A stretch of DNA of 64,000 nucleotides from Pseudomonas putida (GTDB lineage: Bacteria; Pseudomonadota; Gammaproteobacteria; Pseudomonadales; Pseudomonadaceae): NCBI RefSeq assembly GCF_025905425.1, contig NZ_CP109603.1:3236001-3300000 (forward strand), in the 5' to 3' direction. Shown here in pieces: positions 8,070 to 21,760 of this stretch. The translations under genes and the position numbers were made by a program. How positions within the stretch are numbered: the first letter of the stretch is position 1; each line of letters starts with the position of its first letter. A model generated the notes under the pieces. That model saw only the letters and a program-made list of their open reading frames with translations. It searched no databases and was not told where the DNA came from.

Positions 8070-10280
8070 TCAGGCAGGTTTGAGGATCAATACACCCAGC
8101 GGCGGCAAGTTGAGGGCCAGCGACAGTGGTTGCCCATGGCTAGTAATTGCTTCACTTTCCACCGCCCCCAGGTTGCCCACGTTGGACCCTGCATACAGTT
8201 CGGCATCGCTGTTGAGCAGTTCTGCCCAACGCTCGCCAAACGGCACGCCAATCCGATACCCCTCACGCGGCACCGGGGTGAAGTTGGCCACCACCAGCAA
8301 GGGCTCGCCCTCACTGCTCCAGCGCAGCCAGGCGTACACGCTGTTTTGCGCATCGTCGCCGATCAGCCACTGGAAGCCCTGGGGCTGGCAATCCTGTTCG
8401 TGCAGCGCCGGCACCTCGCGGTACAGGCGGTTGAGGTCCCCGACCAGCCGCTGCACGCCCTTGTGCTCTGGGTACTGCAACAGGTACCAGTCCAGCTCGC
8501 TGTCGTGGTTCCACTCACGCCACTGGCCAAATTCACAGCCCATGAACAGCAGCTTCTTGCCCGGGTGCGCCCACATGAAGGTCAGGTAGGCACGCAGATT
8601 GGCGAACTTCTGCCAGCGATCGCCCGGCATCTTGTCGATCAGCGAATGCTTGCCGTGCACCACTTCATCGTGGGAAATCGGCAGGATGAAATGCTCGGAG
8701 TAGGCATAGATCAGCCCGAAGCTCATCTCGTTGTGATGAAAGGTGCGGTGAATCGGGTCGTTCTGGATGTAGTGCAGGGTGTCGTGCATCCAGCCCATGT
8801 TCCACTTGTAGGCAAAGCCCAGCCCGCCCTGCTGGGTTGGCTGGCTGACACCTGGCCAGGCGGTGGATTCCTCGGCGATGATCAGCGCGCCGGGGGCCTC
8901 ATGCGCCGCCACACCGTTGAGGTGGCGGATGAAGTCGATGGCCTCCAGGTTCTCGCGCCCACCATGGCGGTTGGGCACCCACTCGCCAGCCTTGCGCGAG
9001 TAGTCGCGGTAGAGCATCGACGCCACGGCATCGACGCGCAGGCCGTCGATGTGGAACTGCTTGAGCCAGAGCAAGGCCGAGGCCAGCATGAAGCCGCGCA
9101 CCTCGTTACGGCCAAGGTTGTAGATCAGCGTGTTCCAGTCCTGGTGGTAGCCCTCCAGGGGATTGTCGTACTCGTACAGTGCCGTGCTGTCGAAGCGTGC
9201 CAGGCCGTGTTCGTCGGTGGGGAAATGCGCCGGTACCCAGTCGAGGATCACGCCAATGCCGCCCTGGTGGCAGGCGTCGATGAAGGCGGCGAAATCTTCG
9301 GCACTGCCGTAGCGCGAGGTCGGCGCGAACATCGACAGGGGTTGATAGCCCCAGGAGCCGCCGAACGGGTGCTCCATGATCGGCATCAGTTCAATGTGGG
9401 TGAAGCCCAGCGCCTGCACATAGGGCACCAGGCGCTCGGCCAGCTCGCGCCAGTTGTAGTAACGCGCCACCTCGCCCAGGTCATCCAGCTCGCATTGCCA
9501 TGAACCAACATGCAGTTCGTAGATCGACAGGGGCGCGTTGTAGGCGTGACGTTGCGCACGCTGCGCCATCCAGTCGTGGTCTTGCCAGGGGTGGCTGAGC
9601 GCACTGGCAACCTTCGACGCCGTGCTCGGCGGCAGCTCGGTGGCGCGGGCCAGCGGGTCAGCTTTCAGGGGCAACACGCCTTCTTTGCCCAGCACCTCGA
9701 ACTTGTACGTTTCACCCACACCAAGGCGCGGCACGAACAGCTCCCACACCCCTGCGCTGTGGCGCAGGCGCATGGGATGACGCCGGCCATCCCAGTTGTT
9801 GAAGTCACCCACCACCGACACGCGGCGGGCATTTGGCGCCCACACCGAGAAGCACACACCGTCGATGCCATCGGCCTGCATCGGCTGAGCACCAAAACGC
9901 CCCGACAGGTCGCGGTGGTTGCCCTCGGCGAACAGGTAGAGGTCCATGTCACCCAGCTGCGGGCCGAAGCTGTACGGGTCTTCGGTCACCTGCTCGCCAC
10001 CGGCCCAACCGATGTGCAGCAGGTACGGCTGTGCTTCATCCAGGTGCGCGGTGAACAGCCCAGGCAGCTTGCCTTGCACCATTTCGGCGAGCACACGCCC
10101 ATCCTGGCGCGCCAGCACGCGCGCGCTCAGGGCATTGGGCAGGAACGCACGGACGAACTGCCCGCCCGCACCATCGCCATGGGGGCCTAGTACCGCAAAT
10201 GGATCGGCGTGCTCGGCGCGGGCCAGGGCGTCGAGGTCCCGTTGCCGAAGGCCGCCGTTTTCACGCGTGGTTGCATTCAT
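8070..10280 (-). CDS. glgB: 1,4-alpha-glucan branching enzyme
   Basis: 736 residues. Introduces alpha-1,6 branches into linear alpha-glucan. An extra N-terminal module (about 1-110) precedes CBM48 ([20 protein letters not shown], about 130-215) and the GH13 barrel: nucleophile Asp in [11 protein letters not shown] (about 415), acid Glu in [11 protein letters not shown] (about 470), then [12 protein letters not shown]. The ATG directly abuts the TAG stop of treS (TAGATG), so translation is probably coupled. It is the last gene of a glgE-treS-glgB operon and would branch the polymer GlgE makes. Confidence 0.97.
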   Translation of the reverse strand: MNATTRENGGLRQRDLDALARAEHADPFAVLGPHGDGAGGQFVRAFLPNALSARVLARQDGRVLAEMVQGKLPGLFTAHLDEAQPYLLHIGWAGGEQVTEDPYSFGPQLGDMDLYLFAEGNHRDLSGRFGAQPMQADGIDGVCFSVWAPNARRVSVVGDFNNWDGRRHPMRLRHSAGVWELFVPRLGVGETYKFEVLGKEGVLPLKADPLARATELPPSTASKVASALSHPWQDHDWMAQRAQRHAYNAPLSIYELHVGSWQCELDDLGEVARYYNWRELAERLVPYVQALGFTHIELMPIMEHPFGGSWGYQPLSMFAPTSRYGSAEDFAAFIDACHQGGIGVILDWVPAHFPTDEHGLARFDSTALYEYDNPLEGYHQDWNTLIYNLGRNEVRGFMLASALLWLKQFHIDGLRVDAVASMLYRDYSRKAGEWVPNRHGGRENLEAIDFIRHLNGVAAHEAPGALIIAEESTAWPGVSQPTQQGGLGFAYKWNMGWMHDTLHYIQNDPIHRTFHHNEMSFGLIYAYSEHFILPISHDEVVHGKHSLIDKMPGDRWQKFANLRAYLTFMWAHPGKKLLFMGCEFGQWREWNHDSELDWYLLQYPEHKGVQRLVGDLNRLYREVPALHEQDCQPQGFQWLIGDDAQNSVYAWLRWSSEGEPLLVVANFTPVPREGYRIGVPFGERWAELLNSDAELYAGSNVGNLGAVESEAITSHGQPLSLALNLPPLGVLILKPA

Positions 10281-13598
<3,318 letters not shown>

Positions 13599-13645
13599 GG
13601 GTGACTCCTTTCAGATCGTTCTTGAGCTTGGAGCTTGCGCGATCT

Positions 13646-13732
13646 CCTGCGGGAGCGGGCTTGCCCGCGAACACCGGCAAAGCCGGTGCCATTCACCGCG
13701 GTGCCTGCTTCGCGGGCAAGCCCGCTGCCACC
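13646..13732. repeat. REP inverted pair
   Basis: Arms near 13646-13678 and 13702-13732 contain inverse copies of the GGGAGCGGGCTTGCC core (the second has one mismatch). Located in the 150-bp gap between glgE and treS, inside the presumed operon. Confidence 0.8.
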
Positions 13733-13751
13733 GTTAATGGGGTATGTCGTG

Positions 13752-15770
13752 CTACCGGGCCTTTTCGATGCGCCAGATGCCAAACGGCTGATGCCACGGC
13801 TCGATGCGCATCCACTGGGTCTTGCCATGCCAGGTCCAGCGGTGGCCGTTCATCAGGTCTTCGCCAAGGGTGTCGGCGCTGTCGTCCAGGCCCAGCTCCC
13901 ACAACGGCAGCTCGAAGCTGGCTTCCTGGGCGTTGTGCGGGTCGAGGCTGATCGCCACCAGGATGAAGTTGTCGCGCTCGGGCGTACGCTTGGCGAAGTA
14001 CAGGATGTTGTCGTTCCAGCAGTTGAAGAAGGCCACGCCAAGGTGCGTTTGCAGGGCGCGGTTCTGCCGGCGAATACGGTTGAGCTGGGCGATCTCGGCA
14101 ATGATGTTGCCGGGTTGGCTGAAATCACGCGGGCGGATTTCGTACTTCTCCGAGTCCAGGTATTCCTCCTTGCCGGGCAGCGGCGTGGCTTCGCACAGCT
14201 CGAAGCCCGAATACATGCCCCACAACCCTGAACCCATGGTTGCCAGCGCGGCGCGAATCAGAAAGCCCGCGCGGCCCGATGTGTGCAGGAAGTACGGGTT
14301 GATGTCCGGGGTATTGACGAAGAAGTTGGGGCGGTAGCACTGGCTCCACGGCGGCTGGTTGAGTTCTTCGAAATACTCGCGTAATTCCTTCTTGGTGTTA
14401 CGCCAAGTGAAGTAGGTATAGCTCTGCGTGTAACCAACCTTGCCCAAGCGCGCCATCATCGCCGGCTTGGTGAAAGCCTCGGCGAGGAAGATCACCTCCG
14501 GGTGCCGACTACGCACATTGGCGATCAGCCATTGCCAGAACGGCAGCGGTTTAGTGTGTGGGTTGTCGACGCGGAAGGTCTTCACGCCCTCCTCGACCCA
14601 GCCGACCACTACATCGCGCAGCGCCAACCACAACGAAGGCACGGCTTCAGGGGCGTAGAAGTCGACGTTGACGATGTCCTGGTACTTCTTCGGCGGGTTT
14701 TCCGCATAGCGGACGGTGCCGTCGGGGCGCCAACTGAACCAGCCGGGGTGTTCCTTGAGCCACGGGTGGTCCTGGGAGCACTGGATAGCGAAATCGAGCG
14801 CGATTTCCAGACCGTGCTCGGCGGCGGCGGCCACCAGCCGGCGGAAGTCTTCACGGGTGCCCAGCTCAGGGTGAATGGCATCGTGCCCGCCCTCGGTGCT
14901 GCCGATGGCGTAAGGGCTGCCGGGGTCAGTGGGCTCCGCCTGCAAGGCATTGTTGCGGCCCTTGCGGTGCTTTTTGCCGATCGGATGAATGGGCGGAAAA
15001 TACAGCACGTCGAAGCCCATGTCGCGGATCATCGGCAGGCGTTCGTGCACGTCGTTGAACGTGCCGTGGCGCTCGGGGCGGTCGGTGATCGAGCGCGGAA
15101 ACAGCTCGTACCAACTGGCGAACTGCGCGGCCGGGCGGTCGACATCGACGGGGAATTCGCTGCTGCGGGTGAGGTAGCTGCGGTGTTCCGCCTCGGTCAT
15201 CAGCCGAGAGGCTTCGGGGCCCAGCAACAGCGCCACCTGGTCATCCTGGGAGAGTGCCGGCAGCCGTGCCTGCAAGCCCTCGATCTGCTCACGCAAGAAG
15301 CCCTCGCTGCGCTCTGCGCCTTTGCCCAGCAGCAGACGGCCTTCCTCAAGCTCCAATTTGACCTCGACGCCAGCGTGGTACTTCTTCTCCAGGTCGTGGC
15401 AATAGGTGGCGAACGGGTCGATCCAGGCTTCGATGCTGAACAGGTGCGGGCCCAATTCGGTCGGCGTGAACGCGGCCAGCCACAGGTCATTGCCCGGTGA
15501 ATGCATGGGCACGCAGTGCCAGCGCCGGCTGTGGGCCTGGCGCCAATTGAGCATCACGGCCAGACGGTCATGGCCGTCGCTGTAGACCTTGCTGCTGACC
15601 GCGACCGGCTGGCCGCTGATGGCCTTGGCGGCGAACATGCCGCCGTCGAGCGCAGGCTGCGTACCCTCGATCACGATGCGCGGCGCCAGCAGCGCCTGGG
15701 ACAGGCTGATGGCCTGGTCCGGGTGATCGTTCGCCATGGGCACGCTTTCGAAAGGCTCGTTTCGTGACAT
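13752..15770 (-). CDS. glgE: Alpha-1,4-glucan:maltose-1-phosphate maltosyltransferase
   Basis: 672 residues, typical of GlgE. It transfers maltose from maltose-1-phosphate to growing alpha-1,4-glucan. An N-terminal helical/beta domain (about 20-190) precedes the GH13 barrel with nucleophile Asp in TFRVDNPHTKPL (about 402) and acid Glu in FLAEAFTKPAM (about 427). Other signatures are VLYFPPIHPIGKKHRKG and SWRPDGTVRYAENPPKKYQD. ATG at 15770 has GGGAG 9 bases upstream; a second in-frame ATG at 15737 is possible. First gene of the glgE-treS-glgB block. Confidence 0.97.
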   Translation of the reverse strand: MSRNEPFESVPMANDHPDQAISLSQALLAPRIVIEGTQPALDGGMFAAKAISGQPVAVSSKVYSDGHDRLAVMLNWRQAHSRRWHCVPMHSPGNDLWLAAFTPTELGPHLFSIEAWIDPFATYCHDLEKKYHAGVEVKLELEEGRLLLGKGAERSEGFLREQIEGLQARLPALSQDDQVALLLGPEASRLMTEAEHRSYLTRSSEFPVDVDRPAAQFASWYELFPRSITDRPERHGTFNDVHERLPMIRDMGFDVLYFPPIHPIGKKHRKGRNNALQAEPTDPGSPYAIGSTEGGHDAIHPELGTREDFRRLVAAAAEHGLEIALDFAIQCSQDHPWLKEHPGWFSWRPDGTVRYAENPPKKYQDIVNVDFYAPEAVPSLWLALRDVVVGWVEEGVKTFRVDNPHTKPLPFWQWLIANVRSRHPEVIFLAEAFTKPAMMARLGKVGYTQSYTYFTWRNTKKELREYFEELNQPPWSQCYRPNFFVNTPDINPYFLHTSGRAGFLIRAALATMGSGLWGMYSGFELCEATPLPGKEEYLDSEKYEIRPRDFSQPGNIIAEIAQLNRIRRQNRALQTHLGVAFFNCWNDNILYFAKRTPERDNFILVAISLDPHNAQEASFELPLWELGLDDSADTLGEDLMNGHRWTWHGKTQWMRIEPWHQPFGIWRIEKAR

Positions 15771-15911
15771 CGGACCTTGCTCCCTTAGGCTGGTGGCGGT
15801 AAGGATTCAGAGCCGGGCACGGGCGTAGGGGTTCAAATAAATTGAGCGAACGGCAGCCCCTGACAGTCAGAGCCTGCAGCACCTCTTCATTCACCCACGC
15901 GAGGTCAGGCC

Positions 15912-16073
15912 ATGAACATTCCCATTCCACCGGAAACCCCCGATCCCAACATCGACGACCCCAGCTTACCGCCGCCCGTGCCGGAACAAGACCCGGACGA
16001 GCTGCCGATCAAGCCAACAGTGCCGCCGACGGTGGGCGACCCGCCGAGCCAGGAGCCACCGGTGAAGGCTTAA
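15912..16073 (+). CDS. Small proline-rich protein
   Basis: 53 residues (MNIPIPPETPDPNIDDPS...), about one third proline plus acidic residues, with no Cys, no aromatics and no membrane segment. GAGGTCAGG lies upstream of the ATG and a strong hairpin follows the stop. The acidic, proline-rich, probably disordered composition and clean expression signals suggest a real gene, but no function can be assigned. Confidence 0.6.
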   Translation: MNIPIPPETPDPNIDDPSLPPPVPEQDPDELPIKPTVPPTVGDPPSQEPPVKA

Positions 16074-16092
16074 GGATAGAGGCTTTTGCGGT

Positions 16093-16138
16093 GGCTGCCG
16101 GCCGCTTCAAGGGTTCACCCTGGAAGCGGCCGGCAGCC
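16093..16138. terminator. Strong bidirectional hairpin
   Basis: 16-bp perfect arms (GGCTGCCGGCCGCTTC at 16093-16108 and its inverse at 16123-16138) between the convergent stops of the small proline-rich gene and the acyl-CoA synthetase gene. Confidence 0.75.
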
Positions 16139-16146
16139 GGGACCTG

Positions 16147-17829
16147 TCAACCTGCAGAGAGCGCCGAAATTTCCGCCACACTGATCTCGCGCATCCTGAA
16201 CTTCTGCACCTTGCCAGTCACCGTCATGGGGAACTCGTCGACAAAGCGGAAATGCCGCGGCACCTTGTAGTGCGCGATGCGCGCCTTGCACCAGCCGTGC
16301 AGCTCATCGACCGTGGCGCTGTGCCCTGGGTGCAGTTTGATCCAGGCCACAATCTCTTCGCCGTAACGGTTGCACGGGATACCGACCACCTGCGCATCGG
16401 CCACCGCCGGGTGGGTGTAGAAAAACTCCTCCAGCTCGCGTGGGTAGATGTTTTCGCCCCCCCTGATAATCATGTCCTTGTTGCGCCCGACAATGCGCAC
16501 ATGGCCGTGCTCGTCCATCACCGCCAGGTCGCCCGAGTGCATCCAGCCGGCCGGGTCGATGGCATCCGCCGTGGCCTGCGGGTTGTCCCAATAGCCGAGC
16601 ATCACGCTGTAGCCCCGCGTGCACAGCTCGCCGATTTCACCTCTGGGCACGATGCAACCGTCGGCATCCACCAGTTTGTTCTCCAACTGCGGCTGGGTAC
16701 GCCCGACTGTGGTCACGCGCAGTTCAAGCTCGTCGTCCGGGCCGGTCTGCAGCGACACCGGGCTGGTTTCGGTCATGCCATAGGCAATCTGCACTTCGGC
16801 CATGTGCATCTGGTCGATGACCCGGCGCATCACTTCGATCGGGCAAGTGGCACCGGCCATGATGCCGCTGCGCAAGGTGGAGAGGTCCATGCCCTGACGT
16901 GACGGGTGGTCGAGCATCGCGATGAACATGGTGGGCACGCCGTACAGGATGCTGGCGCGCTCCTCGGCCACGGCGCGCAGGGTGAGCTCAGGGTCAAAAG
17001 CGTCGTTGGGGTAGACCATGGTGCTGCCATGGGTGATGCAGCCGAGGTTGGCCATGACCATGCCGAAACAGTGGTACAGCGGCACCGGGATCACCATGCG
17101 GTCGGCGCTGGTCAGGCCCAGGCTCTCGCCGACCATGAAACCGTTGTTGAGGATGTTGTAGTGGCTGAGCGTGGCGCCCTTGGGCGCGCCAGTGGTGCCA
17201 GAGGTGTACTGGATATTTACCGGCTGGTCGAACTGCAGGCTCTGCTGGCGGGCCGTGTAGGCCTCGACCGTGGTCTGCCCAGCCCGCTCGGCCAGCGCCT
17301 GCCAGGGCAGGAAGCCAAGCGGTGGCTGGGCAGCCAGGCTGATCACCCCGCGCAGTTCGGGCAGGTTTTCATTGGCGAGCTCACCGGGGGCTACGGTTGC
17401 CAGCGCTGGCACCAGCTGCTGGACCATGGCGTGGTAATTGGACGTCTTGAACGCATCGGCGCACACCAGCCAGCGGCAACCGGACTGGCGCAGCACATAC
17501 TCCAGCTCGCCCACGCGGTAGGCCGGGTTAATGTTGACCAAGATCGCGCCGACCTTGGCGCTGGCCAGTTGCAGGATGCACCACTGGGCGCAGTTGGGCG
17601 ACCAGATGCCGACCCGATCGCCGGTGTTCACACCCAGGGCCATCAAGGCGCGGGCATGCACATCGACCTGTTCGGCCAACTGCTGCCAGCTGTAGCGCAG
17701 GCCCTGGTGGCGCGACACCAACGCTTCGTTATCGGCGTAGCGGGCCACAGTGGCATCGAAGGCCTGGCCGATGGTCAGGGTCAGCAAGGGTCGGTCCTGG
17801 CGACCGCGGGTATAGCTCGGTTGACTCAT
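16147..17829 (-). CDS. AMP-binding acyl-CoA synthetase
   Basis: 560 residues of the ANL family, activating a carboxylic acid to its CoA thioester through an acyl-adenylate. The P-loop-like motif [11 protein letters not shown] lies near residue 208; [23 protein letters not shown], the hinge [18 protein letters not shown] and the C-terminal catalytic Lys in TGKVQKF are present. ATG at 17829 has AAGGGA upstream; an upstream ATG at 17892 would put the start inside a putative LiuR operator and is less likely. It is divergent from liuA and shares the control region, so it is probably co-regulated with leucine/isovalerate catabolism. Exact acyl substrate not determinable. Confidence 0.9.
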   Translation of the reverse strand: MSQPSYTRGRQDRPLLTLTIGQAFDATVARYADNEALVSRHQGLRYSWQQLAEQVDVHARALMALGVNTGDRVGIWSPNCAQWCILQLASAKVGAILVNINPAYRVGELEYVLRQSGCRWLVCADAFKTSNYHAMVQQLVPALATVAPGELANENLPELRGVISLAAQPPLGFLPWQALAERAGQTTVEAYTARQQSLQFDQPVNIQYTSGTTGAPKGATLSHYNILNNGFMVGESLGLTSADRMVIPVPLYHCFGMVMANLGCITHGSTMVYPNDAFDPELTLRAVAEERASILYGVPTMFIAMLDHPSRQGMDLSTLRSGIMAGATCPIEVMRRVIDQMHMAEVQIAYGMTETSPVSLQTGPDDELELRVTTVGRTQPQLENKLVDADGCIVPRGEIGELCTRGYSVMLGYWDNPQATADAIDPAGWMHSGDLAVMDEHGHVRIVGRNKDMIIRGGENIYPRELEEFFYTHPAVADAQVVGIPCNRYGEEIVAWIKLHPGHSATVDELHGWCKARIAHYKVPRHFRFVDEFPMTVTGKVQKFRMREISVAEISALSAG

Positions 17830-17893
17830 GGGTGTCCCTTCTTGTGGTTGTTCTGGGCACGACTGAAGCAAGCGGGGGATACTCTGGCGCACA

Positions 17894-17909
17894 TTTACGT
17901 TTGCGTAAA
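17894..17909. promoter_or_regulatory. LiuR-type operator, proximal to the synthetase gene
   Basis: TTTACGTTTGCGTAAA, arms TTTACG/CGTAAA around a 4-bp centre. It resembles the palindromes recognised by MerR-family LiuR regulators of branched-chain amino acid catabolism. It lies 65 bp upstream of the synthetase ATG. Confidence 0.65.
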
Positions 17910-17943
17910 GGTGATGAGGCGATTGACAGTGACTGAAGGCAGG

Positions 17944-17959
17944 TTTACGTTAACGTAAA
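17944..17959. promoter_or_regulatory. LiuR-type operator, perfect palindrome
   Basis: TTTACGTTAACGTAAA, a perfect 16-bp palindrome exactly 50 bp from the first operator copy. The pair could serve the two divergent promoters. No liuR gene is present in the window. Confidence 0.7.
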
Positions 17960-17990
17960 GGTGACGAACGACACCGCCCATAGGCTCAAG

Positions 17991-18093
17991 CCGACCCCTG
18001 TGGGAGCGGGCTTGCCCGCGAATGCGATCACTCAGGCAATGACGGTGGTCCTGCTGACGCATTCGCGGGCAAGCCCGCTCCCACAGGGGTCGG
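17991..18093. repeat. REP inverted pair with 36-bp perfect arms
   Basis: Arms 17991-18026 and 18058-18093 are exact inverses and include GGGAGCGGGCTTGCC. The structure lies between the operators and the liuA start, so it would be in the liuA leader if transcription starts near the operators. Confidence 0.85.
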
Positions 18094-18150
18094 CGGCGAA
18101 CCCATGAGCTACGGTGTTACCCCATTTCAAGAACAAGAAGGTGCCCACAC

Positions 18151-19314
18151 ATGCATTACCCCTCTCTGAATTTCGCCCTGGGCGAAACCATCGACATGCT
18201 CCGTGACCAGGTGCGCACCTTCGTCGCCGCCGAACTGGCGCCACGCGCCGCGCAAATCGACCACGACAACCTGTTCCCCGCCGACATGTGGCGCAAATTC
18301 GGTGACATGGGCCTGCTGGGCATCACCGTGTCGGAAGAATACGGCGGCGCCGGCCTGGGCTACCTCGCCCATGTGGTGTCGATGGAAGAAATCAGCCGCG
18401 GCTCGGCCTCGGTGGCGCTTTCCTACGGCGCGCACTCCAACCTCTGCGTCAACCAGATCAACCGCAACGGCACCCATGAGCAAAAGCTCAAGTACCTGCC
18501 CAAGCTGATCAGCGGCGAACACATCGGCGCCCTGGCCATGAGCGAGCCCAACGCCGGCTCCGACGTGGTCTCGATGAAACTGCGCGCCGAAAAACGCGGC
18601 GACCACTACGTGCTCAACGGCAGCAAGACCTGGATCACCAACGGCCCCGACGCCAACACCTACGTGATCTACGCCAAGACCGACCTGGACAAGGGTGCGC
18701 ACGGCATCACCGCGTTCATCGTCGAACGCGACTGGAAAGGCTTCAGCCGCAGCAACAAGTTCGACAAGCTGGGCATGCGTGGCTCCAACACCTGCGAGCT
18801 GTTCTTCGATGACGTCGAAGTGCCCGAAGAGAACATCCTCGGCCAGCTCAACGGCGGCGTGCGCGTACTGATGAGCGGCCTGGACTACGAGCGCGTGGTG
18901 CTCTCCGGCGGCCCGACCGGCATCATGCAAAGCTGTATGGACCTGGTGGTGCCCTACATCCACGACCGCAAGCAGTTTGGCCAGAGCATCGGCGAGTTCC
19001 AGCTGATCCAGGGCAAGATCGCCGACATGTACACCCAGCTCAACGCCAGCCGCGCCTACCTGTATGCCGTGGCCCAGGCCTGCGACCGTGGCGAGACCAC
19101 CCGCAAAGACGCCGCCGGGGTCATCCTGTACACCGCCGAACGCGCCACGCAAATGGCCCTGGAAGCGATCCAGATTCTGGGCGGCAACGGCTACATCAAC
19201 GAATTCCCGGCTGGCCGCCTGCTGCGCGACGCCAAGCTGTACGAAATCGGCGCCGGCACCAGCGAAATCCGCCGGATGCTGATTGGCCGCGAACTGTTCA
19301 ACGAAACCCGCTGA
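18151..19314 (+). CDS. liuA: Isovaleryl-CoA dehydrogenase
   Basis: 387 residues, acyl-CoA dehydrogenase fold. Oxidises isovaleryl-CoA to 3-methylcrotonyl-CoA in leucine catabolism, using FAD. Visible are the FAD/substrate segments [13 protein letters not shown] and [12 protein letters not shown], the catalytic Glu in [11 protein letters not shown] (about residue 247, the position that marks isovaleryl-CoA dehydrogenases), and the C-terminal [31 protein letters not shown] segment. AAGGTG precedes the ATG. First gene of liuABCD; LiuR-type operators lie about 200 bp upstream. Confidence 0.96.
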   Translation: MHYPSLNFALGETIDMLRDQVRTFVAAELAPRAAQIDHDNLFPADMWRKFGDMGLLGITVSEEYGGAGLGYLAHVVSMEEISRGSASVALSYGAHSNLCVNQINRNGTHEQKLKYLPKLISGEHIGALAMSEPNAGSDVVSMKLRAEKRGDHYVLNGSKTWITNGPDANTYVIYAKTDLDKGAHGITAFIVERDWKGFSRSNKFDKLGMRGSNTCELFFDDVEVPEENILGQLNGGVRVLMSGLDYERVVLSGGPTGIMQSCMDLVVPYIHDRKQFGQSIGEFQLIQGKIADMYTQLNASRAYLYAVAQACDRGETTRKDAAGVILYTAERATQMALEAIQILGGNGYINEFPAGRLLRDAKLYEIGAGTSEIRRMLIGRELFNETR

Positions 19315-19333
19315 GCACAAGGGACGGGCGCAC

Positions 19334-20941
<1,608 letters not shown>

Positions 20942-20944
20942 CCC

Positions 20945-21760
20945 ATGAGCGATTTCAGCACCCTTGAAGTGGTCAAGGACCCTCGCGGCTTCGCCACCTT
21001 GTGGCTCAGCCGCGAAGACAAGAACAACGCCTTCAACGCCCAGATGATTCGCGAGCTGATCGTTGCCCTTGCCCAGATCGCCGAAGACAGCAGCCTGCGC
21101 TTCCTCGTGCTGCGTGGCCGGGGTCGGCATTTCAGCGCCGGCGCCGACCTGGCCTGGATGCAACAGTCCGCGCAACTGGACTTCAACACCAACCTCGATG
21201 ACGCCCACGAGCTGGGCGAGCTGATGTACGCCCTGCACCGGCTCAAGGCACCGACCCTGGCCGTGGTGCAAGGCGCAGCCTTTGGCGGCGCCTTGGGCCT
21301 GATCAGTTGCTGCGACATGGCCATCGGCGCCGAAGACGCCCAACTGTGCCTGTCGGAAGTGCGCATCGGCCTGGCCCCGGCAGTCATCAGCCCGTTCGTG
21401 GTCAAGGCCATCGGCGAACGCGCCACGCGCCGCTATGCCCTGACCGCCGAGCGCTTCAGCGGTGTGCGTGCTCGTGAACTGGGCCTGCTGGCCGAGGTGT
21501 ACCCCGCCCAGGACCTGGATGCCCAGGTCGAAGCCTGGGTGGCTAACCTGCTGCTCAACAGCCCGCAAGCCCTGCGCGCCAGCAAAGACCTGCTGCGCGA
21601 GGTCGACGACGGCGAGCTCAGCCCTGCCCTGCGCCGCTACTGCGAAAACACCATCGCCCGCATCCGCGTCAGCGCCGAAGGCCAGGAGGGCCTGCGCGCC
21701 TTCCTCGAAAAGCGCCGCCCTGCCTGGCAAACCGACGACAACAAGGAGCCGCGCCCATGA
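20945..21760 (+). CDS. liuC: Methylglutaconyl-CoA hydratase
   Basis: 271 residues, crotonase fold. Hydrates 3-methylglutaconyl-CoA to HMG-CoA. Oxyanion-hole segments are RGRGRHFSAGADLAWM and VQGAAFGGALGLISCCDMAI, followed by FCLSEVRIG-like LCLSEVRIGLAPAVISPFV. The start is 3 bases after liuB, and the stop overlaps the liuD start in ATGA, indicating coupled translation. HMG-CoA lyase (liuE) is not adjacent, so the last step must be encoded elsewhere. Confidence 0.94.
   Translation: MSDFSTLEVVKDPRGFATLWLSREDKNNAFNAQMIRELIVALAQIAEDSSLRFLVLRGRGRHFSAGADLAWMQQSAQLDFNTNLDDAHELGELMYALHRLKAPTLAVVQGAAFGGALGLISCCDMAIGAEDAQLCLSEVRIGLAPAVISPFVVKAIGERATRRYALTAERFSGVRARELGLLAEVYPAQDLDAQVEAWVANLLLNSPQALRASKDLLREVDDGELSPALRRYCENTIARIRVSAEGQEGLRAFLEKRRPAWQTDDNKEPRP

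Noticed and set aside
8019..9503. 494-codon plus-strand frame opposite glgB
   Set aside because: Antisense shadow of a clear branching enzyme; composition rich in Val, Gln and His as in other shadows.
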